Shown in pieces: positions 9,387 to 18,759 of a DNA stretch of 64,000 nucleotides (position 1 is its first letter; each line of letters begins with the position of its first letter). Source of the stretch: Desulfurococcales archaeon. Its GTDB lineage: Archaea > Thermoproteota > Thermoprotei_A > Sulfolobales > WAQK01. Made by a program: the position numbers and the translations under genes. Where the stretch lies: NCBI GenBank assembly GCA_027083135.1, contig JALWQH010000043.1, forward strand, positions 62,001 through 126,000, in the 5' to 3' direction. The notes below the pieces were generated by a model. It ran no database searches. It had not been told where the DNA came from and saw only the letters and a list, made by a program, of their open reading frames with translations.

Positions 9387-11388
9387 GATAGTAATGGGCG
9401 TGGATATTTTCAGCGGTAACCCCTCCTCAAGGGAGGAAGCCTTATACTCAGTGGTTATTCTTAAGGGAGGCTCGATTTACGCTGAATACGAGTCTGTATC
9501 GCTCAGCAGGCTTGTAAGGCTGTCCTGGGAGCATAGGCCTGAGACCATAGGTATTGATAATATCTATGAGTTGGGAAGCAGTGAGGAGGATGTAGCGAGG
9601 ATAGCCTCACTCCTCCCCCCCGACACTGTTCTCAGACAGGTTACCCTCTGGCCTGAGGGATTCATCACGCTACGCGAGGCTGCAAGACGTGTAGGCATAA
9701 ATCTCCCTCAAGCCAAGCTAAGCTCGATCGAAACAGCACGTGTAGCCGCCGAGCTGGCGTATAGGGGTGTAGGCTCAAGGATCAAGGTTGTCGAGGAGAA
9801 GACCAGGATAATTGTTGCCCGGGGGCATAGGGGAGGCAGGCCTGGAGGCATGAGCAGCCAGAGATATAACCGCAGAGTCAGGGCCGCTATTCTGAGAATG
9901 ACTAGGGAGATTAGGAGGAGATTGGATTCCAACGGCTTTGACTACGACCTAGTCTTCAGGAAATCGGAGGGCGGGTTGGAGCGCGCAGTCTTCATAGTCT
10001 ATGCCCCTAGAAGCAGGCTTCAAGGAATAGTTAGAAGCATGAATAATATTGACATTAGAGTGGAGGTCAGACCCATATATTCATCTAGACTGGAATTCGA
10101 GTATCCGCGGACCTTGAGGAAGGCAGGATACCTGATAGTTGGAATCGATCCAGGCGTGACGCTGGGCCTAGCATTACTGGATCTAAGTGGAAGACCCGTG
10201 CTGCTGTCAAGTTACAAGGAGTTTGATAGGACGGAGATCATAAGCGTTGTGGAGAGAAGCGGTGTGCCTGTACTTATGGCTACTGATGTGCGCAGTGTGC
10301 CTGAAGCTGTTAAGAAGCTTGCAGCAGCATTCAACGTCCCCATATTCTCTCCTCCCCAGGATCTCTCAACCATGGAGAAGCATGAGATAGCTCAAAGCTA
10401 TGCAGCCAAGTACGGTGTAAAAATACCTGACACACATGTGAGAGACGCTCTTGCAGCAGCAGTTAAGGCCTATAGAAGCGTGGAGCAGAAATTAGCCCAG
10501 GCCGAATCATACTTATCCAGGATAGGCCTAGATCTCTCTAAAGACATGATCAAAGTCGCGATAATAAGGGGTAAGACGATAGCTGAGGCCCTAGAGGAGG
10601 AGATCGAGCGCTTAATGTCATCTACGCCCCGCGAACCTCATCACGTTCAGCCACACCTGGAGGAAAAGGCGAGAAGCGAGGATTATGGGAGGGAGCAGAG
10701 GCTTGAAGAAGAGATCCGCAGGCTGAAGCTTGAGAAGGCCAGTATGGCTAGGAGGATAAAGGAGCTGAGATGGAGGATCGAGGAGCTAGAGCAAGCGCTT
10801 AACGCGAGGAGCAGAGAGCTGAACATAGAGCTGATCAGGGATAGAGAGATAGAGAATCTTAGGGTCCGGAATAAGGGGCTGGCTGAAAAGATAAGCGAGC
10901 TAGAGGAAAAGATCAAGCAGCTAGAGGAAAAGATAGGCGAGCTGAGGGAACTGTTATCCATGACTGCCAAAGGAGAAGTCGTACCGGTAACCATGATTGA
11001 CAAGCTAACTACTACGGGCCTGCAACGCCTGGGCAGGAAGCCTGGTAAGGGGGAAATAGTGTATGTGGCTAACCCAAACATCTATGAGGCTGAAGCAGTG
11101 GCAGGCCTAGCTGAATCGGGTGTAGCGGGTGTGCTTGTGGATCAGGCTGAAGGCGGCGGGCTCCTAGACGTGCTTAGGCGTAGTGGAATACCCGTTCTAA
11201 CCCTACATGACTACCTGGTATACATGGATGACTCAATACTCCTAGTTGATCCAAGGGTGAGGGAGGTGGCGAAGGAGGAGAAGAGGAGGTTGAGGGAGAT
11301 GAGGAGGAAGCTTGATCTAGCAAGGCTCATCGAGGAATACAGGGTTAGAAGGAAAAAGCGCATGGGAAGCCGGGTGGAGGGGGGTTAG
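9367..11388 (+). CDS. DUF460 protein: RNase H-fold/RuvC-like domains with coiled coil
   Basis: A 673-residue archaeal protein of the COG2433/DUF460 type. Two RNase H-like regions are visible: [20 protein letters not shown] at the N-terminus and [18 protein letters not shown] from about residue 255, the latter with the acidic residue of RuvC/YqgF nucleases and a matching [12 protein letters not shown] further on. A strong coiled coil follows (about 430-530), then a small domain with [20 protein letters not shown]. The family is predicted to be a nuclease or structure-specific nucleic-acid binder; no activity is established to my knowledge. The overlap with rio2 hints at a role in rRNA maturation, which is inference. 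Confidence 0.8.
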   Translation: MASGGPRIVMGVDIFSGNPSSREEALYSVVILKGGSIYAEYESVSLSRLVRLSWEHRPETIGIDNIYELGSSEEDVARIASLLPPDTVLRQVTLWPEGFITLREAARRVGINLPQAKLSSIETARVAAELAYRGVGSRIKVVEEKTRIIVARGHRGGRPGGMSSQRYNRRVRAAILRMTREIRRRLDSNGFDYDLVFRKSEGGLERAVFIVYAPRSRLQGIVRSMNNIDIRVEVRPIYSSRLEFEYPRTLRKAGYLIVGIDPGVTLGLALLDLSGRPVLLSSYKEFDRTEIISVVERSGVPVLMATDVRSVPEAVKKLAAAFNVPIFSPPQDLSTMEKHEIAQSYAAKYGVKIPDTHVRDALAAAVKAYRSVEQKLAQAESYLSRIGLDLSKDMIKVAIIRGKTIAEALEEEIERLMSSTPREPHHVQPHLEEKARSEDYGREQRLEEEIRRLKLEKASMARRIKELRWRIEELEQALNARSRELNIELIRDREIENLRVRNKGLAEKISELEEKIKQLEEKIGELRELLSMTAKGEVVPVTMIDKLTTTGLQRLGRKPGKGEIVYVANPNIYEAEAVAGLAESGVAGVLVDQAEGGGLLDVLRRSGIPVLTLHDYLVYMDDSILLVDPRVREVAKEEKRRLREMRRKLDLARLIEEYRVRRKKRMGSRVEGG

Positions 11389-12620
11389 ACTATGCTTATC
11401 TCACCCTTCACGAATAGCTCGGTTAAGTCTGCCACATTATCAAGCTCCTCGCCTGCTATGGCTTCAGCCTCCCTGACGAAATCAGCGCTTAAACCATTAC
11501 TGTCGTGGGGTACAACCTTTATGCTTGCTGCAAGGGGATCATTTATGGGTCTACCTATCTGGCTGAGAAGCTCGACATACACCTCTATTGCCTCGTCAAG
11601 CTCCTCGTAGATCCTCTTAGCAATCCTCTCAGCTATAACATTGTATAGTTTGCCCACATGGCTCACCGGGTTCTTACCTGCCGCTGCCTCTAAGCTCATA
11701 GGCCTCATAGGTGTTATAAGGCCGTTAACCCTGTTCCCCCTGCCCGTAGCTCCGTCATCCCCATGCTCGGCTGATGTCCCAGTAACAGTCAGGTAGACTA
11801 ATCCTTTCTCAGGCCTGTCAGCAGTATTTATGTATACTACAGTATCATGGTTAGGTGCGATTTTCGAGGCTAGGTCTAATATACTCTCCCTTATCTCCTC
11901 CTTAACGGAGAGGTAGTGGTCTACATCGGTTACAAGGTGGGATATCATTGCTGCAGCTATGGTTAGCTCTAGTGTGCTGTCTCTCCTCAGCCCCATTACC
12001 TTGACGTCCTCGCCGAGTTCAGGCACCTTTTTCTTAAATTCCCTTGAGTTAAGCATTCTCTCAGTCCTGTATACCAGGTTCTCCAAGGTGGATAGCGGGG
12101 CATACCCTACTCCCAGAGAAGTATCATTAGCAAGCGGAACCTCTTCGCCAAGACCATATACTCCGACGAGATCAACGCTCCCCTTACCTATCCTGTAATC
12201 CACTATGACATGCCTATCAGGATCAAGGAAGCGGAAATTCCTACGTATCCACTCTTTAACCGCTGATACAACTATGCGTCCAACGGGCACAGGCTCTATT
12301 CTGCCATTCCTTATAACCTCGGTTGTAGCCCTGCCTGAGACAACAATGTATATTGGGTGAATGAGCTCACCTCCCCCAAACCGGGGATTAGCCTGCCCTC
12401 CCACAAGCAGGACTTTATCCAAATTATGATGCAATATTGACCCGTACCTGCTCAAATAATATTTCGACAACTCTCTGCTCGAAGCCTCTGCAACCGAGTC
12501 GGCTATGTAGTCGGGATGCCCTAACCCCTTCCTCTCGACAAACTCTATGCGGAACTGCTCAATAGGCTTCCTCACAATAGGCTCCACGTAAATATTCTTG
12601 CTGCCCATGCCTATACCCAT
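11385..12620 (-). CDS. mat: Archaeal S-adenosylmethionine synthetase
   Basis: Archaeal-type methionine adenosyltransferase, making SAM from methionine and ATP; the family is very divergent from bacterial MetK. Diagnostic segments are [38 protein letters not shown] and the phosphate-binding stretch [16 protein letters not shown]. From ATG 12620 it has 411 residues, close to the usual ~400; this start lies about 25 bases after a TATA-like GTTATAAC (12641-12648), consistent with a leaderless message, and ATG 12608 is an alternative. The stop overlaps that of the DUF460 gene on the other strand by 4 bases. Confidence 0.93.
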   Translation of the reverse strand: MGIGMGSKNIYVEPIVRKPIEQFRIEFVERKGLGHPDYIADSVAEASSRELSKYYLSRYGSILHHNLDKVLLVGGQANPRFGGGELIHPIYIVVSGRATTEVIRNGRIEPVPVGRIVVSAVKEWIRRNFRFLDPDRHVIVDYRIGKGSVDLVGVYGLGEEVPLANDTSLGVGYAPLSTLENLVYRTERMLNSREFKKKVPELGEDVKVMGLRRDSTLELTIAAAMISHLVTDVDHYLSVKEEIRESILDLASKIAPNHDTVVYINTADRPEKGLVYLTVTGTSAEHGDDGATGRGNRVNGLITPMRPMSLEAAAGKNPVSHVGKLYNVIAERIAKRIYEELDEAIEVYVELLSQIGRPINDPLAASIKVVPHDSNGLSADFVREAEAIAGEELDNVADLTELFVKGEISIV

Positions 12621-12689
12621 ATGGGCTAAGAATACATACCGGTTATAACTGTTTTCCAATTCCGCCTATAATCTAATTACTCTCAGTAA

Positions 12690-12968
12690 TTAGGAAGCAC
12701 CGGTATAGTCGACGAGTATGTAGAGTATGGTGCTTCCCCTGATGAGCACTCTTCCATACTTGGCTATGGGCTCTGAGCCTCCCTCCTTAACCTCCACGCA
12801 CTCCGATAATATTAGGTTCATTGTATTGTCGCTTACCTCAAGCTTCCCTACATACTCGCTTCCATCCTTGAGTTTTACAAGTATTCTGTTCCCCTTAGAG
12901 TCCCTCAGCATCTTTAAGGGGCTTATGGTCTTCTGCACGGGTGTCCTGGACATCTCGTCCACCGCCAT
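12690..12968 (-). CDS. Sm-like (LSm/SmAP) RNA-binding protein
   Basis: A 92-residue Sm-fold protein. The Sm1 motif is NRILVKLKDGSEYVGKLEVS continuing to DNTMNLIL, and the Sm2 motif is GRVLIRGSTILYILV. Archaeal SmAPs form heptameric rings that bind U-rich RNA and tRNA precursors. The N-terminal 20 residues (MAVDEMSRTPVQKTISPLKM) are slightly longer than usual; ATG 12953 is an alternative start. It lies between SAM synthetase and nucS on the same strand with short gaps. Confidence 0.93.
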   Translation of the reverse strand: MAVDEMSRTPVQKTISPLKMLRDSKGNRILVKLKDGSEYVGKLEVSDNTMNLILSECVEVKEGGSEPIAKYGRVLIRGSTILYILVDYTGAS

Positions 12969-13011
12969 CCTTCAAGTCTTCGATAAGCCTATTATAAAAA
13001 GCTTTAGCGGG

Positions 13012-13854
13012 CTAGCCTCCACGCTTCTCCTCAGAGTATTTGCGCCCCTTGTTCCCATTATCCGCCGCTGCGCCTGTGGTTCCCTTACCCTCATATGCCT
13101 CTAGTCCTCCCTTCCTCCTCTCCCACACCCTCTTATATAATCTCCTCAAACTTATCTTCTTATACTCCAAGCCAAGCGTGCTGAGCAGGCGTAAGGCATC
13201 GCTGCTTATACTGGGTGCTGCGAGTATGCCTCTAGGCTTCACGCCTAGTTCTCCTGAGAAATAATCCACGTATCTTTTCAGCTGTATAACTGCTTCTCTG
13301 CTTGCACGAACTCTCTTCAACTCCACTATCACGGGTTTTCCCTTAGAGTCGACTCCATAGAGATCTATGTAGCCGTTTCTAACAGCCTTCTCCTTCTCAG
13401 TTATCCTTAATCCTTTCTCCAGGAGCCAGGGCTCCTCTGCCAGGAGATCCCGTATCAGGTGTTCATCCATATACTCTATGAACTCAGCGTCATCAACCAT
13501 GCCTCCTATAAGCACGAGCATCTCTACATGGTTGAAATGTACTTCAAGTATCTCACGGGGCCTGCTTCTCACAGCCTTTATTCTCAGCCCCTCGGAGTCC
13601 CCTATGGCCTCTATGATGCTCGTAGACGGCTGCCAGTTTACTGGGGAGTAGCCTGAAGGCCTGTGGAGAAGCACGGATCCATCCTCCTTGATTATTAGAA
13701 GCCTATCCCCCTCACCCAGGCTGCTTGTGCTTCTACCCTGATACCTAGCGGTGCATCTCCCTACCACTATGGCTACCATGTGTTCAGCTATGCTTCTCTT
13801 CAAAGCTTCAGCAGCCTCCTGGAAGGATGGTTTTCCAAGCACCTTCACCCTCAA
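13012..13854 (-). CDS. nucS: NucS/EndoMS mismatch-specific endonuclease
   Basis: A 280-residue member of the NucS (DUF91) family, which cuts both strands at mismatches or trims branched DNA and is linked to replication fidelity in archaea. The N-terminal DNA-binding half is followed by a PD-(D/E)xK nuclease core: D164 in GYIDLYGVD, E178 and K180 in VIVELKR, and Q191 in QLKRYVDYF. The C-terminus (KGTTGAAADNGNKGRKYSEE) is charged and shows no PCNA-binding box. The start is TTG 13854, 15-25 bases after an AATATAAG box; GTG 13848 and 13842 are alternatives. Confidence 0.9.
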   Translation of the reverse strand: MRVKVLGKPSFQEAAEALKRSIAEHMVAIVVGRCTARYQGRSTSSLGEGDRLLIIKEDGSVLLHRPSGYSPVNWQPSTSIIEAIGDSEGLRIKAVRSRPREILEVHFNHVEMLVLIGGMVDDAEFIEYMDEHLIRDLLAEEPWLLEKGLRITEKEKAVRNGYIDLYGVDSKGKPVIVELKRVRASREAVIQLKRYVDYFSGELGVKPRGILAAPSISSDALRLLSTLGLEYKKISLRRLYKRVWERRKGGLEAYEGKGTTGAAADNGNKGRKYSEEKRGG

Positions 13855-13930
13855 TGCAGCCGCACCGCCCTTATATTGAGCCGAATATTAGATTAGGCTT
13901 TGCATTGATACAAGGTCTTGATCAGTGTTG

Positions 13931-14791
13931 ATGGTAAGGGTGCTCGCCGCTGAAAGCATGGGTGTGCGCTCGATGGCCACGGTTGTTGAGACAAGGGATG
14001 CTAGGATAATGATTGATCCAGGTGCAAGCTTGGCCCCACGCCGCTACGGGCTTCCCCCGCATGAAGCAGAGTATAGGAGGCTTGAGGAGAAGCTTGAGAT
14101 CATAAGGGGGGAGATGAGGGATTCCGATATAATAGTCATCACGCATTACCACTATGATCATTATCTCCCAAGCCCTGATGACTCAGAGCTATATAGGGGT
14201 AAGCTGCTCCTAGTCAAGGATCCAAGGCATAATATTAACCGTAGCCAAGCTGTAAGGGCCTGGAAGCTCTTCAAGCTTAACGGTGTGGCTGACAAGGCCT
14301 CCCAGATCATTATCGCCGACTCCCGTATACTGGAGTTCGGCGGCACTAGGCTTATATTCTCCCATCCCGTCCCCCACGGGGAGCCTGGAACCAAGCTGGG
14401 ATTCGTCATCATGGTGCTCATAGAGGATTCTGAAGGCAGATTCGCCTACACGTCTGACGTTCAAGGCCCAATAGATGATGACGCCTACTCCCTGCTCGCA
14501 GCCTGGAAGCCCAGCATGATTCTTCTCGGAGGGCCCCCCACATACTTCGCGGGCTACAAGGTGAGCAGGGAGTCTGTTGAGAAGGGGCTTAGAAACATGT
14601 CAAGGGTTTCCAGGATACCGTCGCTTCGAAGCCTTATAGTTGACCATCACTTCCTAAGAGACCTGGATTACAGGAGATATATGGAGGAGTACCTGGTGGG
14701 AGGGGCTCCAGCCCTAACCGCTGCGGAATATATGGGTAGGCCTGTAGAGCAGCTTGAGGCTAGGAGGCGGGAGCTGTGGGGAAGAGCATAG
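13931..14791 (+). CDS. Metallo-beta-lactamase fold hydrolase (UPF0282)
   Basis: A 286-residue MBL-fold protein from ATG 13931 (GTG 13925 is an alternative). It has ARIMIDPGASLAPRRYGLPP, the metal motif ITHYHYDHYLP, a second metal ligand region FSHPVPHGEPGTKLG, DVQGPIDDDA and late histidines in VDHHFLRDLDYR. These match the archaeal UPF0282 group, relatives of nucleases and phosphodiesterases with unknown substrate. The 3' end overlaps the next gene by 16 bases, so it is likely co-transcribed with the SPOUT methyltransferase. Confidence 0.8.
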   Translation: MVRVLAAESMGVRSMATVVETRDARIMIDPGASLAPRRYGLPPHEAEYRRLEEKLEIIRGEMRDSDIIVITHYHYDHYLPSPDDSELYRGKLLLVKDPRHNINRSQAVRAWKLFKLNGVADKASQIIIADSRILEFGGTRLIFSHPVPHGEPGTKLGFVIMVLIEDSEGRFAYTSDVQGPIDDDAYSLLAAWKPSMILLGGPPTYFAGYKVSRESVEKGLRNMSRVSRIPSLRSLIVDHHFLRDLDYRRYMEEYLVGGAPALTAAEYMGRPVEQLEARRRELWGRA

Positions 14792-15399
14792 CATTCGTGA
14801 TAGAGCACTTAGAGCCCGTGATCTCTCACTGGATGCTGCTCGAATACAGGCATGCGTCGAGAATAGTGGGCTCCCATAGGCTAGTCTTCACTAATATTGC
14901 TCGGAGCAGATGGCGTAGGATGCTTGAACCCTTAGGAAGGGTCATGGAGGAGAGTGTTGCCGAAGCCTACAAGGGGCGAAGGCTACTGGTACTTGACCCC
15001 ACTGCTGACACTCTCCTATCCCCTCATGACTATGAGGACGTTGACGCCGTGGTTGTCGGGGGAATAATGGGTGATCATCCTCCAAGGCATAGGACGCGGA
15101 GCCTGCTGACCAGCAGGCTTAGGAATTCTTCGACTAGAAGCCTGGGAGGCAGGCAGCTGAGCATAGATGGAGCAATCTACGTTGCATACATGGTTATGCA
15201 GGGATCAGAGCTGCACAGTATACCCCTAGTAGAGGATGTTGAGATAAGGCTTCCAGAGCTTCAAGGCGTGGAGAGAAGCATTAGGCTGCCCTACGCCTAC
15301 CCCCTCGTTGACGGCAGGCCTCTCATTACCCCTGGCTTAGAGGAGTATTTGAGAAACATGATGCCCTACGGGGAAGCATTAGGGCTGGACAAGTATTAG
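14776..15399 (+). CDS. SPOUT methyltransferase of the DUF431/Sfm1 family
   Basis: A 207-residue protein with the layout of DUF431: IEHLEPVISHWMLLEYRHAS at the N-terminus, LVFTNIARSRW, LLVLDPTADTLLSPHDY, and the SAM-binding knot region VVVGGIMGDHPPRHRTRSL plus RSLGGRQLSIDGAIYVA. Yeast Sfm1, of the same family, methylates an arginine of ribosomal protein S3; archaeal members are annotated as RNA methyltransferases. Either substrate is possible here. GTG start overlapping the preceding stop by 16 bases; convergent with the small membrane protein (4-base overlap). Confidence 0.85.
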   Translation: MGKSIAFVIEHLEPVISHWMLLEYRHASRIVGSHRLVFTNIARSRWRRMLEPLGRVMEESVAEAYKGRRLLVLDPTADTLLSPHDYEDVDAVVVGGIMGDHPPRHRTRSLLTSRLRNSSTRSLGGRQLSIDGAIYVAYMVMQGSELHSIPLVEDVEIRLPELQGVERSIRLPYAYPLVDGRPLITPGLEEYLRNMMPYGEALGLDKY

Positions 15400-15668
15400 T
15401 GATGTAAGCCGTAATTATATAGCACGGTCCATGTGAGAAACCATGAGAGATAGTATCCTATGATCCCCTTGAAGACAAGGTAGCTTGCAGAGAAGCCTGC
15501 ACCCGCCTTCCAGCCATAGAAGAGCGGTATTGTGAAAGTATAGAAGACTGATGCAACACCGAAGGATAGGAGGGTTGAATCATAGCCGCTTAGCCCGCCG
15601 ACAAGATAGTCTACTAGGGCCATGAATACTCCTACAAGCATTCCAGCTATACTCCTGTAGACATACAT
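15396..15668 (-). CDS. Small membrane protein
   Basis: A 90-residue protein from ATG 15668, chosen because GGGG lies five bases upstream; a TTG at 15704 would add 12 residues. Three hydrophobic segments are visible (SIAGMLVGVFMALVDYL, LLSFGVASVFYTFTIPLFY, LVFKGIIGYYLSWFLTW). I recognise no family with confidence. It is divergent from the RqcH-type gene and converges on the SPOUT methyltransferase gene. Confidence 0.6.
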   Translation of the reverse strand: MYVYRSIAGMLVGVFMALVDYLVGGLSGYDSTLLSFGVASVFYTFTIPLFYGWKAGAGFSASYLVFKGIIGYYLSWFLTWTVLYNYGLHH

Positions 15669-15757
15669 CTTGTCCCCTATATCCAAGGCTCCTCCACGGT
15701 TCAACTTAATACTATGCTGGGACTATAAACTCCGCGGGTTCACGCTTGAAGAAAAGC

Positions 15758-17692
15758 ATGAGCAGCCTGGACATAGCGTCATGGATCGCGGGGTCGGCGT
15801 CAAGGCTCATAGGCATGAGGGTTGGAAACATATATGCTTCGGGGCCGGATGTAATTGTATTCAAGTTTAAGGGCATGTCCGAGGAGCTGGTGGTAGAGCC
15901 TGGTAGGAGGATCCATCTAACACGTAGGAGAATGAGGTTTGGGAAGCTTGGAATAACCGCGCAGATTCTGAGGAAGCATCTTAGGGGCAGGGTGGTTGGA
16001 GAGGTAAGGCAATACGGGTTTGAGAGGATAGTTGAGTTGGCCTTTAAGCCCGGTGGGGTGAGGCTCGTAGTGGAGCTTCTTCCCAGGGGGGTGGCTGTAC
16101 TCCTGGATCCTGAGGGGCGGATAATCTATGCTACACGGTACGCTGAGTATAGGGATAGGGCTGTGAGGAGGGGTGAGCCTTACACGCCTCCTCCTTTAAG
16201 AGCACTTGATCCGAGAAGCATTGATGCGGGAACACTGGCTGAGAGGCTGGTAGGCGCGCCTGATGTTGTCAGGGGGCTTATACGGAATGCTGGGTGGCCT
16301 CCCGAGCTTGCCGAAGAGGCGCTGCGCCGCGCAGGGGTGAGTAAGACTCTGACTCCCAGCAGTCTTAGAGTAGAGGATGTTGAGAAAATAGTAGTGGAGG
16401 CTAGGAGAATAATTGAAGAGTGTTTGGAGAGGCCTGAGCCAACCATAGTATACAGGGATTCTGAGCCTCTTCTAGTGGCTCCCTTCAAGCCAAGCTTCAT
16501 TGAGGAGCCTGTTAGATATGAGTCGTTCGCCACGCTTGACGAAGCCTTAGACCATTATTTCTCACTCATAAGCAGCTCTAAAGGGGTAGATGAAGAGGAG
16601 TCTAGGCTTATGAAGGCGTTAGAGGATGCTAGGAGAAGTGCCGAGGAGTATGCTAGGAGAGCCGTGGAGCTTAGGAGGCTCGCCGAGAAGGCTTCTCAAA
16701 ACATACTGGTATTAGAGGAGAAATTAGAGTGTGCTAGGAGGGTGAGGAAGGAGGAGGGGTGGGGCAGGGTTGCTTCAGAGTGTGGTGTAAGCAAGGTGGA
16801 GCCTAGTAAAGGCTTAGTTCACGTTGAACTGGACGGAGACGAGGTGATCCTTGATATAAGGCTCTCAGCAAGCAAGAATGTGCTTGAACTATATAGGAGG
16901 GCGGGGGAGCTTGAAGCCAAGGCTAAGCGGGCGGAAAAAACACTTAGCAGCGTTGAGGATAGGTTAGAGGAGCTGAGGAGGAAGAGGAGGCTTAGGGAGC
17001 TTAGGGATAAGATAAAGGCTAGGCCTAAGGAATGGTACGAGAAGTACCACTGGATGATCAGCAGCGAGGGCTTCCTGGTTATCGGGGGGAGAAACATTGA
17101 TCAAAATGAAAGCATAGTGCGCAGATACCTTGAACCCCACGACATATTCATGCATGCCGACATACATGGAGCGCCAGTAGTCATTATTAAGACAGAGGGT
17201 AAGACGCCTGGGGAAGCCACCCTCAAGGAGGCCGCAGTGATCGCTGCAGCCTACTCTAAGGCTTGGAGAGAGGGGCTAGCATACCTCGACGTATACTGGG
17301 CTTGGGGAAGCCAGGTATCCAAGACCCCTCCGCCAGGCGAGTATCTCCCTAAGGGAAGCTTCATGATTTACGGTAAGCGGAGCTATCTGCGTGGAATACG
17401 CGTGTATTTAGCCTTAGGCGTAGAGGAGCATGGAGGATATCCCAGGATAACTGTAGGTCCCGAGAAGCCTGTAGAGACAAGAACACTCGTATACGCCATA
17501 CTTGTACCAGGCTCCCTTAAACCCTTAGATGCCGCCAGCAGGATTCAGAAAGAGTTCGCCAGAATCGATAAGGCTAACACCATGATCTATGAGGCCATGG
17601 ATCCCGGAGAAATAGCTGAAAGAATACCAGGCCCTTCCAGAATACTCTCAGTAAGACATGGTGAAATCGAGAAGAAATTAGAAGGAGATTAG
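15758..17692 (+). CDS. RqcH/NEMF/Tae2 family ribosome quality-control protein
   Basis: A 644-residue NFACT protein. N-terminal NFACT-N segments (LIGMRVGNIYASGPDVIVFK, GITAQILRKHLRGRVV), a middle helical pair (HhH region around VRGLIRNAGWPPELAEEAL), a long coiled coil (about 285-425, rich in Arg/Glu) and the NFACT-R domain (IGGRNIDQNESIVRRYLEPH, DIFMHADIHGAPVVIIK, PKGSFMIYGKRSYL) are all present. Homologues bind split large ribosomal subunits and add C-terminal tails to stalled chains. Start: TATA-like CTATAAAC at 15723-15730 places the transcript start near 15750, so ATG 15758 is preferred over TTG 15746. Confidence 0.92.
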   Translation: MSSLDIASWIAGSASRLIGMRVGNIYASGPDVIVFKFKGMSEELVVEPGRRIHLTRRRMRFGKLGITAQILRKHLRGRVVGEVRQYGFERIVELAFKPGGVRLVVELLPRGVAVLLDPEGRIIYATRYAEYRDRAVRRGEPYTPPPLRALDPRSIDAGTLAERLVGAPDVVRGLIRNAGWPPELAEEALRRAGVSKTLTPSSLRVEDVEKIVVEARRIIEECLERPEPTIVYRDSEPLLVAPFKPSFIEEPVRYESFATLDEALDHYFSLISSSKGVDEEESRLMKALEDARRSAEEYARRAVELRRLAEKASQNILVLEEKLECARRVRKEEGWGRVASECGVSKVEPSKGLVHVELDGDEVILDIRLSASKNVLELYRRAGELEAKAKRAEKTLSSVEDRLEELRRKRRLRELRDKIKARPKEWYEKYHWMISSEGFLVIGGRNIDQNESIVRRYLEPHDIFMHADIHGAPVVIIKTEGKTPGEATLKEAAVIAAAYSKAWREGLAYLDVYWAWGSQVSKTPPPGEYLPKGSFMIYGKRSYLRGIRVYLALGVEEHGGYPRITVGPEKPVETRTLVYAILVPGSLKPLDAASRIQKEFARIDKANTMIYEAMDPGEIAERIPGPSRILSVRHGEIEKKLEGD

Positions 17693-17959
17693 CACAGCAC
17701 TTAGGGGCCAGGAAACATTAGGTTGTAGCTTTCTGTATCGAGTCAGGTCTTTTTATGCCTCTGAGGGCTAGCGGGAAGAATAGGAGACTGCCTGGCCAAG
17801 TAGAGCATTCTATGAGTAGCGGTTTTAAACAACCATGCAGTACTAAGCAGACGTTTACCCTCATCACCATCAACATTAAACGGTAGTGTAAGCGTCATGT
17901 AATTCATATCGGGGACTCCCCAAATAAAAAATTATAAGCTCTAGAGGTTATAAATCTAA
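17693..17959. other. Intergenic region before the structured RNA
   Basis: About 270 bases following the RqcH-type gene. I see no gene. It holds a T-run near 17749-17755 that may end the upstream transcript and the TATA elements assigned to the RNA. The rest shows no repeat or motif I can name. Confidence 0.4.
17931..17938 (+). promoter_or_regulatory. TATA box of the putative structured RNA
   Basis: ATTATAAG preceded by an A-rich run, about 26 bases before 17960, where the candidate RNA's closing stem begins. A second TATA-like element lies at 17948-17955 (GTTATAAA). Confidence 0.4.
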
Positions 17960-18214
17960 ATGGTGACCTCGGGGTTCCTGAGGGGAGTCGTGAAGGCTCC
18001 CGTAGGCGGCCCCGAGGAGACCGTGATGAGCCTAACCGTGCCTGATACGGTATGATACAATATTGATAAATGAAGACACGGTTCGGGTGAACGGCTTAGT
18101 GGATCCTGGTAAAATAGATGATTTCAGGTATGGTTAAAGGGGGCTAAGGAGCCGGGTAGGCGGAGACATGCCATTATTGCTTGGGTGGGAAACACACTAT
18201 TTTTAGGCCACCAT
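17960..18214 (+). ncRNA. Putative structured non-coding RNA
   Basis: This part of the 570-base gap before the CBS genes has no plausible coding frame but is rich in helices: ATGGTG (17960-17965) with CACCAT (18209-18214) as a closing stem; hairpin CCTCGGG/CCTGAGG (17967-17973, 17977-17983); an alternative perfect 8-base pairing CCTCGGGG/CCCCGAGG (17967-17974, 18010-18017); GGGAG/CTCCC (17983-17987, 17997-18001); ACCGTG/CACGGT (18020-18025, 18077-18082) enclosing ACCGT/ACGGT (18035-18039, 18047-18051). GTGATGA at 18023-18029 and CTGA at 18042-18045 are spaced like C and D' boxes. A T-run (18199-18204) could end transcription. The class is unknown; I could not fit RNase P or SRP RNA. Confidence 0.45.
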
Positions 18215-18263
18215 ATTCATATAGTCTGATCGGCTGGTTAGCTATACTTGGAGTGTGGCGTCG

Positions 18264-18692
18264 ATGAGCGAGATCGAGGATCTAAGGGTTGAGGACATAA
18301 TGACCGCCAACGTGGTGACGATGGGTTCAGAGGAGTCAGCCTACATGGCGGCCAAACTCATGTCTGAGAAGAAAGTCGGCAGCGTGATCGTTGTGGATGA
18401 TGAGGGGAAGCCTGTAGGCATCATAACAGAGGAGGATCTTATAAGGAGGGTTTTAGCGTCGAGGCGTGACCCTGAGACCACTAGGGCCAGGGATATTATG
18501 AGCCACCCCCTCATAACGGTTGATAGCGGTATGAGTTTAAGGGAGGCTGCGGAGCTGATGGCTCGCAGGGGGATAGGGCATCTACCAGTAGTTAAGAAGG
18601 GCAGGCTTGTAGGGATAGTGGCGGAGTTCGATATAATTACAGTGGCCCCCGACCTCCTAGAATTAATTCATATTAGGGGTACGAAGGAGTAG
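18264..18692 (+). CDS. CBS-domain pair protein
   Basis: A 142-residue protein consisting of one Bateman module: two CBS motifs (VEDIMTANVVTMGSEESAYM to KPVGIITEEDLIRRVL, and ARDIMSHPLITVDSGMSLRE to GRLVGIVAEFDI). Such modules bind adenine nucleotides or SAM and usually regulate a partner domain; none is attached here. ATG 18264 is preferred (GGAGTG eight bases upstream) over GTG 18255. It is the first of four consecutive CBS genes. Confidence 0.85.
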   Translation: MSEIEDLRVEDIMTANVVTMGSEESAYMAAKLMSEKKVGSVIVVDDEGKPVGIITEEDLIRRVLASRRDPETTRARDIMSHPLITVDSGMSLREAAELMARRGIGHLPVVKKGRLVGIVAEFDIITVAPDLLELIHIRGTKE

Positions 18693-18759
18693 CTAGCCGT
18701 GCCTTGAAGCCCTAGCGGCGGATGCTTTAATTCCCGTGCATACGTATTAATAATATGGG

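Noticed and set aside
15396-15668. Small membrane protein as an EMC6 homologue
   Set aside because: A general likeness in the first helix only; no conserved motif could be matched, so the protein is left unnamed.
17960-18214. Identification of the structured RNA as RNase P RNA or SRP RNA
   Set aside because: The CR-I and CR-V strands that form P4 of RNase P and the helix 8 motif of SRP RNA are not recognisable, so no class is claimed.
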